A stretch of 64,000 nt of DNA from NCBI GenBank assembly GCA_003054695.1, contig QAZA01000025.1, positions 1 to 64,000 on the forward strand. Direction: 5' to 3'. Shown piece after piece: positions 57,849-64,000 of this stretch (positions within the stretch are counted from its first letter, which is position 1; each line of letters opens with the position of its first letter). Under the pieces are notes generated by a model. It was not told the DNA's origin. It did no database searches and was given only the letters and a program-made list of their open reading frames with translations. The stretch comes from Verrucomicrobia bacterium LW23 (GTDB taxonomy: Bacteria > Verrucomicrobiota > Verrucomicrobiia > Methylacidiphilales > UBA1321). Both the position numbers and the translations under genes were made by a program.

Positions 57849-58697
57849 ATGGCGAATACGTCTATTCTTCGAATCATGGGGCCGGGCCGCGTGGCGCGTC
57901 TGGCGGAGATTATGTCCGCAACGGCATGGGCGCTTTGCGTGGCAATGGTTGTGGTTGCAGGCACTTACGTTGCGCATGCGGCGGAGGCGGCGAAGGGGAC
58001 TCCGGCAGGTGGCGATAAGAAAAAGGCGGTGCTGTTTATCCTGACCAATGCCGCCACCATGGGCAGCACGGGCAAGCCGACCGGCGCCTATTTGTCGGAG
58101 ATCACGCACCCCTACTACGAGTTCAAGCGGGCCGGCCTGGAGATCGTCTTTGCCAGCCCGAAAGGCGGTGTGGTGCCGCTGACGGGTATCGAGGACGCCA
58201 GGGACGCGGAAAGCCTTCAGTTCCTGAAAGATGCGCAGCTTATGGAAGCGCTGAAAACCACAAGGCCGCTTGCCGACGTAAAGGCTGCGGACTATGCGGC
58301 TATCTTCTTCCCCGGAGGCCACGGCACGATGTTCGATCTGCCTGACTCGCAGGTAGTTGCGGACTTTACCGGCAAGTTTTACGACGCGGGCGGCGTCGTT
58401 TCCGCCGTATGCCACGGCCCGGCCGGTCTCGTCAACGTCAAGCTGGCAAACGGGAAGTATCTCGTTGAAGGCAAGCATGTTTCGTGCTTTACGGACTCCG
58501 AGGAGCGCGCCGTCAAGCTGGATAAAGCGATGCCCTTTTTGCTGGAGAGCAAACTGGAAGAACGCGGCGCCATCATTGCCAAGGCCGACAACTTCAAGAT
58601 GCATGTTGTTGTCTCCGAGCGTCTTGTAACCGGGCAGAATCCTGCCTCCGCCAAGGACGTGGCGAAAGAAGTATTGCTGTTGCTGAAGAAGAAGTAG
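57849..58697 (+). CDS. exported DJ-1/PfpI (Hsp31-like) family protein
   Basis: 282 aa, start MANTSILRIMGPGR at 57849. A signal peptide covers about residues 1-47 and ends near VAHAAEA. The DJ-1/PfpI domain has VLFILTNAATMGSTG, Glu91 in YYEFKRAGLEIVFASP, FFPGGHGTMFDLPD, and the nucleophile Cys188 in VSAVCHGPAGLVN. The Glu/Cys/His set resembles Hsp31-type glyoxalase III/deglycase members. Export from the cytoplasm is uncommon in this family. It is downstream of the cyclase by 41 nt on the same strand. Confidence 0.88.
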   Translation: MANTSILRIMGPGRVARLAEIMSATAWALCVAMVVVAGTYVAHAAEAAKGTPAGGDKKKAVLFILTNAATMGSTGKPTGAYLSEITHPYYEFKRAGLEIVFASPKGGVVPLTGIEDARDAESLQFLKDAQLMEALKTTRPLADVKAADYAAIFFPGGHGTMFDLPDSQVVADFTGKFYDAGGVVSAVCHGPAGLVNVKLANGKYLVEGKHVSCFTDSEERAVKLDKAMPFLLESKLEERGAIIAKADNFKMHVVVSERLVTGQNPASAKDVAKEVLLLLKKK

Positions 58698-58715
58698 CTG
58701 CCTCGCCTGGCTTTT

Positions 58716-59135
58716 TCACCCGAAGTAGTTGCGGTAATATCCGAGATGATCTTCGGGTAAAAAGTCGCGTAAATGCCCGCTACGCAAGGTCTCCTGCAGA
58801 TATCCAAGGGCCTTGGCTGCGTCGCTGTTGTCCAGGGCGCGTTTCTTCAGAAATTCCACCGTGGGTACAATGCCTGCACCGAGCATAAACTCCATATCCA
58901 TGCCGCATGCCGTGTCAAAGCAGGTAAATTTGGCCTGATAAATGGGCAGCGAATCTTCGGCAAATCCCATACTAAAGAGCTGTAGCATCAACAACCGCAT
59001 GAGATCGGCGTCGTAAGGCTCCTCCCATATCGCGGATCGCCTCGCCTCGTCCTCCAGCATGGCGAGGATTTCCTGGCGGAGCTCACGTGGCGGCGTCAGC
59101 CCATGAAGCTTGTACCAGGATTTGCACGTGTGCAT
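58716..59135 (-). CDS. uncharacterised 139-residue protein
   Basis: 139 aa, start MHTCKSWYKLHGLTPP at 59135. It is soluble, helical and acidic, with a central stretch IWEEPYDADLMRLLMLQLFSMGFAEDSLPIYQAKFTCFD, and ends DFLPEDHLGYYRNYFG. The composition and lack of low-complexity sequence indicate a real gene. No family is recognised. It starts 37 nt after the helicase stop on the same strand, so it may be the second gene of that operon. Confidence 0.6.
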   Translation of the reverse strand: MHTCKSWYKLHGLTPPRELRQEILAMLEDEARRSAIWEEPYDADLMRLLMLQLFSMGFAEDSLPIYQAKFTCFDTACGMDMEFMLGAGIVPTVEFLKKRALDNSDAAKALGYLQETLRSGHLRDFLPEDHLGYYRNYFG

Positions 59136-59172
59136 TGTGGATAAAGTTTAGCACTGCCCCGTGCAATTTCAC

Positions 59173-61335
59173 TTAAAAAAGCCCGCGCGGCCCTGGCGAT
59201 CCAAAATTCTTGCCGTACGTGCTTTTGCCGCCGCTGCTTTCGTCTGCTGATCTCCGGCGTGCGGGCTTGGCGGCGGTGGCGGGGCGGCCGGGGCCGCGCA
59301 TTGTGCTGTAGTCGGAGTCGTGGCGATTGCCCCACGATCCATTGCCGCTGGGGCGTGCGGGCGGGCGGGCGCCGCCGATGGCGCCGGGCGGCGGGGGCAC
59401 GGCCATGCGCCAGGGCGTTTGCTCGTCCAGAAAGGGCGTGGGCAGCTGCTCCTTGCCGGGCGGTTTATCGTTGGCAAAGCGCTTCTCCTTTTCCGCTCCG
59501 GCCTCTCCGCCGGCGGCGTCTTCGTCCTCCTCGTTGCCGCTGCTGGAGAAGCGCTCGGGCGTCTCCAGAATGGTGGGGTAGGAGATAATGAGGTGTTGCC
59601 GGGCGCGCGTAACGGCCACGTAAAACAGGCGGCGTTCCTCGGCAATCTGCGCGGCGTCGTCGCGGGTGCGGGGGTGGGGCACCTGCAGGTTGCCGCAGCC
59701 CATCACCCACACGCCGTCCCACTCCAGGCCCTTGGCGCTGTGCACGGTGCTCAGCACGGCAAAGTCGTCGGGGTGATTCTCGTTGGGCTCGCCGCCCAGG
59801 CTGTATTTGTCGAGAAACGCCTGCTCCTCCAGCTTCGCGATATCGTCGGCCATGGTGCCGATGCGATTCATCCGCTGGTCGTAGTCCTTGGGGTAGTTGG
59901 CCTTGATGAGCGGCTCAATCGCGTTTTGCAGGAATTTGCACTTGGCTTCCATCCCACGCTCGGCCGCAAGCCTGCGCATCACGTCCTGCGCCTGGTGCGG
60001 CCAGGCGGCAAACGGCTCGCGGCTTTTGGCAAAAAGATCGAACTGATGCGCCTCCGTATCGGCCTCTTCTTTCACCAGTTTCTCGGCTTTTTTCTCGCCG
60101 ACGCCGGGGAACTGCGTCAGCACGCGCAGCGACGAAACGCTGTCAGAATGATTGAGCGATACTGTCAAAAAGCTCAGAAAATCCTGGATCTCCGCCGCGC
60201 GCGCAAAGGCCATGCCGCCGTACTTTTTGTAGCGGATGCCCTCCGCCATCAGCTTGCTCTCCACGGCGTAGAGCGACCGCGAGCCGCGCGCCAGCACGGC
60301 ATAGTTGTGCCGGTTTTTGCGCGTCTTTATCCACTGCGCCACGCAGGCCGCCTCGTCGTCGCTGGTGGGGCACGCCATGTATTTGATGTCGCTGGGCATC
60401 TCGCGGCGCGCGCTCTGCAGCACCAGCGCGGAGTCCGTGCCGGCGACGACCTTGTTGGCCAGGTCCAGAATCGTCTGGCCGCTGCGGTAATTGCTTTCCA
60501 GCCTCAGCACCTTGGCGCCCGCGTGTTTGCGGGGAAAATCGTGAATCAGACTCACGTCGCTGCCGCGAAAGCCGTAGATCGACTGGTTGGCATCGCCGAC
60601 AACCAGCAGGTTTTCCGGGTTCAGCCCCTCAATGATTGCGGAGTTAAGCTGGTTGTTATCCTGCATCTCGTCAACCAGCACGTAGCGCCAGCGGTTGCGT
60701 AATTTTGCAGCATAATCCTCGTCAGCGGCCAGGCGATCGGCCCACAGCACCAGCAGATCGTCGTAATCCACCGCGTTGGCCGTTTTCTTCAAGTTCTCGT
60801 ACATTTTGGCCAGCGATACGGCTTCTTGTGCGCCGTCGCCAAACGTCTCAGCATATACTTGCAGCAGGTCCTGCCGCTTGTTGCGGGCCAGGGAGTAGAG
60901 CATGCTCAGCTTGGCCGGATTATGCAAGAAGCCATCCGGCTCCACCTGGGCCTGGCGCAGCGCGCTTTTCCACAGGCTTTTGGTTTGGGAGTCGTCGAGC
61001 GTGGTAAAGTAGCGGTTGCGAAGGCCAAAGTTTTGCGCGTCCTCGCGCAGCAGCTGGCTGGCCACGGCGTGGTAGGTGCCTACCATCAGCTGCTCCTTCT
61101 CCCACTTGCGGGGCACGGAGGCGATGAGCCGCTCCACGCGGTGTGCCATCTCGTTGGCGGCCTTGCGGGTAAAGGTAATCATCAACACCTGCGAGCGCGA
61201 GGCGGCGCCCGCCTTGATGCGCTCCGCCACCCAGTGCACGCTGGTTGCCGTTTTGCCCGTGCCAGCGCCGGCGAGTACCAGCAGGCGCTTTTCGCGCGAG
61301 GTGACGACGTTGAGCTGCGAGGGATTGAGATTCAT
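59173..61335 (-). CDS. UvrD/Rep-family superfamily 1 DNA helicase
   Basis: 720 aa. Motif I is LVLAGAGTGKTATS (residues 19-32). Motif Ia follows (MITFTRKAANEMAHRVE). Motif II is YVLVDEMQDNN, motif III VVGDANQSIYGFRGSDV, motif IV LESNYRSGQTILDLAN, motif V TVHSAKGLEWDGVWVMG and motif VI RRLFYVAVTRARQHLI. The last 120 residues are a Gly/Arg/Pro-rich disordered tail. It is a 3'-5' helicase for repair or replication restart. Motif II reads DEMQD instead of the usual DEYQD. Confidence 0.93.
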   Translation of the reverse strand: MNLNPSQLNVVTSREKRLLVLAGAGTGKTATSVHWVAERIKAGAASRSQVLMITFTRKAANEMAHRVERLIASVPRKWEKEQLMVGTYHAVASQLLREDAQNFGLRNRYFTTLDDSQTKSLWKSALRQAQVEPDGFLHNPAKLSMLYSLARNKRQDLLQVYAETFGDGAQEAVSLAKMYENLKKTANAVDYDDLLVLWADRLAADEDYAAKLRNRWRYVLVDEMQDNNQLNSAIIEGLNPENLLVVGDANQSIYGFRGSDVSLIHDFPRKHAGAKVLRLESNYRSGQTILDLANKVVAGTDSALVLQSARREMPSDIKYMACPTSDDEAACVAQWIKTRKNRHNYAVLARGSRSLYAVESKLMAEGIRYKKYGGMAFARAAEIQDFLSFLTVSLNHSDSVSSLRVLTQFPGVGEKKAEKLVKEEADTEAHQFDLFAKSREPFAAWPHQAQDVMRRLAAERGMEAKCKFLQNAIEPLIKANYPKDYDQRMNRIGTMADDIAKLEEQAFLDKYSLGGEPNENHPDDFAVLSTVHSAKGLEWDGVWVMGCGNLQVPHPRTRDDAAQIAEERRLFYVAVTRARQHLIISYPTILETPERFSSSGNEEDEDAAGGEAGAEKEKRFANDKPPGKEQLPTPFLDEQTPWRMAVPPPPGAIGGARPPARPSGNGSWGNRHDSDYSTMRGPGRPATAAKPARRRSADESSGGKSTYGKNFGSPGPRGLF

Positions 61336-61448
61336 AGCGGGCGGGCTAGAATCGCATTCCTGTACAGATGGGCAAGCGCAAAGCGAATCCGGGCGGCGCG
61401 CTCAGGGGGGCGCTGCCATGCAAACCGCTGCCGGCCAGCGGGTTGCTC

Positions 61449-61997
61449 CTAACCGTTGCTGTCGGTCTCGCTTGCAAGAATCTTGTGGGGAAGCGCATCG
61501 GTACCGGCCGGCGGCTGGGGAGCGGGGCGAGTAAAGCCCTGCCAGTTCAGCACAGATTTGTTTGCCCTTGTGAACTGGATTGCAAGCCCTACCGGCATGC
61601 GTTTGGCGATGATATGCGCGAGCTCCTCGTCAGTAAACGGACGGTCGGCGGCTGGTGCCTTTGGGGTGCCAATGGAGCGCATGGCCATGGCATCGGCCTC
61701 CTTAACCATGTTGCAGATGGTTCCATAGGTAAGACGCTCACCATCTTCGAGTTGCAGGCGAAGGTGACTCTCAATAGTGCGGGCTATTTTTGATCCGTAG
61801 TTCATCTTGATCTTATCGAGAAAGTCCCGCGTTGTTTCTTTATTCTTGATAACTTCTTCTTTGGGCCGATGATACCATGTCTCTCTGGAGTGCATCTTAA
61901 TGGGTTTATTGTTTTCTAACGTAACAGGGTCTCGCATATCCAGATGACGCAGCTGATTGTATCCCTCCAGAAAAGCTGTACCAAATGTTAGTTTCAT
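61449..61997 (-). CDS. uncharacterised 182-residue protein in lower-GC DNA
   Basis: 182 aa, start MKLTFGTAFLEGYNQLRHLD at 61997. Basic and soluble; the middle (KNKETTRDFLDKIKMNYGSKIARTIESHLRLQLEDGERLTYG) is helical, and the C-terminal 40 residues are Pro/Ala/Thr-rich. The coding DNA is AT-richer than the helicase gene next to it. No domain is recognised. It may be a recent acquisition. The 61998-62192 gap upstream shows no gene. Confidence 0.55.
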   Translation of the reverse strand: MKLTFGTAFLEGYNQLRHLDMRDPVTLENNKPIKMHSRETWYHRPKEEVIKNKETTRDFLDKIKMNYGSKIARTIESHLRLQLEDGERLTYGTICNMVKEADAMAMRSIGTPKAPAADRPFTDEELAHIIAKRMPVGLAIQFTRANKSVLNWQGFTRPAPQPPAGTDALPHKILASETDSNG

Positions 61998-62192
61998 AGG
62001 GTATTATCGATTAAAGAAGGTAGCTTTTGCAGCAGCCGGCGCATTCAAGGGAAGAAATGTTGCCTTTATCGCAGCTGTGGGTCATGGGCGCGAAGAATCT
62101 TCCATTATGAGATTGCGCTTTGGTTTGAAAGCCTTTTAGTCATCAGAATAGATTCGCAGTTCGCGTTCGCCGAACGCCCCACCCCCACTCCC

Positions 62193-62993
62193 ATGTCCCA
62201 CGCCTCCCAGAATCCCGGCGAGCCCGCGGCCGCTTCGGATTCCGTACTTGTTGCCGGTGCGCCGGCTATTGTTGTGACATCCACCCCCGGCGAGGAGCCC
62301 GAGGCAGGGGCAGGCGTGCTGCAACGTGCTGTGGCCAAAGGATTTGCCGCCGCCTGGGAGAACCGGGTGCCGGCTATCGTTACGCTGGCGTGCATGGCCA
62401 CGATGGTGGTGTGCTACTACCTGTGGCCCTCCACCGGCATTGTGCTGCAGATCCTCGCCGGCTGGAAGGAGGCCGGCGGCTTTACGTTTGCGGCACTGGC
62501 CAGTGGCTTTACGGGCGGCATTATGGCGCAGGCCGTCAAAGTGGCTCTTATTCAACGCTTTAGGTGGACCTGGCAGAATACGGTGGACGCCGTGTTCTGC
62601 TTCATTTTCTTTGCCATTAACGGCATGCTGGTGGTGGTGCTTTACCGCTGGCAGGCCGACTATTTTGGGCACGAGGCGCGGTGGGATATCATCGCCAAAA
62701 AGGTGCTTTTCGACCAGTTTGTCTTCAGCTTCTTCTGGTCCGCCCCCTTCGCCTCCATTGCGTTTGCGTGGAAGGATTGCGGCTTTAGCTGGGTTGCGCT
62801 GCGCCCCCGGCTCAACCTCGGCTTCGTCGCAGACACCATCCTGCCCATGGTTATCACCAACTGGTGCTTCTGGATTCCGATGGTGTCGCTGGTGTACTCG
62901 CTGCCCACCGCGCTGCAATATCCGCTCTTTCTCATCATTATGGCGCTGTGGTCGCTTATCCTTGCCACGCTGGCGGAGAAGCGGACGGCCTGA
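62193..62993 (+). CDS. six-helix membrane protein, possibly Mpv17/PMP22-like
   Basis: 266 aa. The N-terminal 45 residues are polar and Ala/Pro-rich. Hydrophobic segments follow: VPAIVTLACMATMVVCYYLW, GFTGGIMAQAVKVALIQ, DAVFCFIFFAINGMLVVVL, VFSFFWSAPFASIAFAW, DTILPMVITNWCFWIPMVSL and LFLIIMALWSLILATLAE. The TNWCFWIPMVSLVY region resembles the W...P..NF..VP motif of Mpv17/PMP22 proteins, but identity is weak. It is upstream of dapF (170 nt) on the same strand. Confidence 0.55.
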   Translation: MSHASQNPGEPAAASDSVLVAGAPAIVVTSTPGEEPEAGAGVLQRAVAKGFAAAWENRVPAIVTLACMATMVVCYYLWPSTGIVLQILAGWKEAGGFTFAALASGFTGGIMAQAVKVALIQRFRWTWQNTVDAVFCFIFFAINGMLVVVLYRWQADYFGHEARWDIIAKKVLFDQFVFSFFWSAPFASIAFAWKDCGFSWVALRPRLNLGFVADTILPMVITNWCFWIPMVSLVYSLPTALQYPLFLIIMALWSLILATLAEKRTA

Positions 62994-63163
62994 GCCGATG
63001 TGGGGCGGCGGAGGAGGATGAGGAGGAGGGGGTGGCAAGTCGTCACGCTTTTCTTGCTTTGCACAAGCGCAAGATTGTTTTAGCATGTATGGTGCTCGTC
63101 CCTTTGCCAACGCATTTGCAGCGAAGGCAGTTGCGGCGGCACTCCCGTTCCCACCACACCCCG

Positions 63164-63979
63164 ATGAAACTGGCTTTCTCCAAAATGAGCGGTGCCGGCA
63201 ACGATTTTGTTGTCGTCGATAACCGCGACGCCTCCCTTGATCTCAACGCCGATCTCGTCGCCAAACTGTGCGACCGCCATTTCGGCGTGGGCGCGGATGG
63301 CCTTCTGGCCGTGGAACTTACGCCGGATGCCGACTTTCGCATGCGGTACTACAATGCCGATGGCGGCGAGGCCGAAATGTGCGGCAATGGCGCCCGCTGC
63401 TTTGCGCGTTACGTGCAGCCGATGAGCCGGCGCGACAACGCCGTGGTCACCTTTACCACACCCGCCGGCCTCATTCGCGGCGAGTACGTGGGCAGCGACG
63501 TGGCGGTTAATCTGACCGCGCCGACCGGCCTGGCGCTGAACCAGAAGATTGTGCTGCCCATCCCGGGCGAGCCCGAAGTGCTGGTGCACAGCCTCAACAC
63601 CGGCGTGCCGCATGCCGTTGTGTTTGTGGAGGATGTGGAGAATACGCCCATTGTGGAGTGGGGCCGCGCCATCCGCCGCCATACCGCCTTTGCCCCCAGG
63701 GGCACCAACGCCAATTTTGCACAGATAATCGACGGGTCGAGCATTCGCGTACGCACCTATGAGCGCGGCGTGGAGGACGAGACGCTGGCGTGCGGCACGG
63801 GCGTTACGGCGGCGGCCATTCTGGCGCATGTCGTTCATGGCGTGGAGCTTCCGGTGCGCGTGAAAGTGCAGGGCGGCGATTTCCTCGCGGTGCGCTTTAA
63901 ACGCGATGGCGACGCTTTTGCTGATGTAACGCTGCAAGGCCCTGCCACTGTGGTGTTTAAAGGCGAAATCGAAATCTGA
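63164..63979 (+). CDS. dapF: diaminopimelate epimerase
   Basis: 271 aa, start MKLAFSKMSGAGNDFVVVDN at 63164. It interconverts LL- and meso-diaminopimelate for peptidoglycan and lysine synthesis. The two catalytic cysteines are Cys73 in EAEMCGNGARCFARYV and Cys210 in EDETLACGTGVTAAA. Other conserved parts are HFGVGADGLL, FRMRYYNADGGEAE and NTGVPHAVVFVEDV. The frame further upstream overlaps the membrane-protein gene and is rejected. Complete, within 21 nt of the window end. Confidence 0.96.
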   Translation: MKLAFSKMSGAGNDFVVVDNRDASLDLNADLVAKLCDRHFGVGADGLLAVELTPDADFRMRYYNADGGEAEMCGNGARCFARYVQPMSRRDNAVVTFTTPAGLIRGEYVGSDVAVNLTAPTGLALNQKIVLPIPGEPEVLVHSLNTGVPHAVVFVEDVENTPIVEWGRAIRRHTAFAPRGTNANFAQIIDGSSIRVRTYERGVEDETLACGTGVTAAAILAHVVHGVELPVRVKVQGGDFLAVRFKRDGDAFADVTLQGPATVVFKGEIEI

Positions 63980-64000
63980 TTTCCGCCACACCGCCTGAGA

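Overview
This is a GC-rich chromosomal window from a Verrucomicrobiota-like bacterium, probably of the Opitutae/Opitutales type. The strongest marker is a pair of pseudopilin genes (50745-52323) that look like the Verru_Chthon cassette proteins B and C, with an orphan relative at 27778. Secreted carbohydrate-oriented proteins next to AraC regulators, weak or absent Shine-Dalgarno sequences and many intergenic hairpin elements fit the same group. There is no rRNA, CRISPR array, recognisable transposase or prophage. One tRNA is present (tRNA-Gly, 44577-44647, minus).

Left third (1-33 kb): mostly single genes or short operons. They include a secreted alpha-helical protein, an aldose-epimerase-like protein, prs, an alpha/beta hydrolase, a CobW-type GTPase, a TlpA-like thioredoxin protein, a left-handed beta-helix acyltransferase-like protein, a secreted 21-residue-repeat protein and two AraC regulators. 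They also include a LytS/LytTR two-component pair, a large FAD oxidoreductase, an ArsR/AHSA1 pair, an ECF sigma - membrane protein - PDZ protein cluster, a LysM amidase, and a DUF350 + membrane spermidine-synthase-like pair. Intergenic regions carry several families of hairpin-forming inverted repeats, densest at 2131-3240.

Centre (34-48.2 kb): eleven minus-strand protein genes, several overlapping by 4 nt, with tRNA-Gly between two blocks. In transcription order they encode a SRPBCC cyclase-like protein, a ketoacyl synthase, a geranylgeranyl-reductase-like flavoprotein, an endonuclease-V-like protein, [tRNA-Gly], HMG-CoA reductase, a UbiA prenyltransferase, a PEP-synthase/rifampin-phosphotransferase-like enzyme, a BtaA-like 3-amino-3-carboxypropyl transferase, a phytol/dolichol-kinase-like membrane enzyme, a GNAT-like acyltransferase and an acyl-AMP ligase. 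Together these suggest an isoprenoid- and acyl-derived lipid, or a prenylated aromatic compound, that I do not recognise. This is the best candidate in the window for an undescribed system. The product is inference; the enzyme families are mostly clear.

Right end (48.3-64 kb): PurS with a basic tail, an AAA+ ATPase with an unusual N-terminal half, the pseudopilin pair in visibly AT-richer DNA, a sugar-phosphate isomerase-like TIM barrel and a YciI-like protein. These are followed by a membrane hybrid histidine kinase beside a class III adenylate cyclase, an exported DJ-1/PfpI protein, a UvrD/Rep helicase, two unknown proteins, a six-helix membrane protein and dapF.
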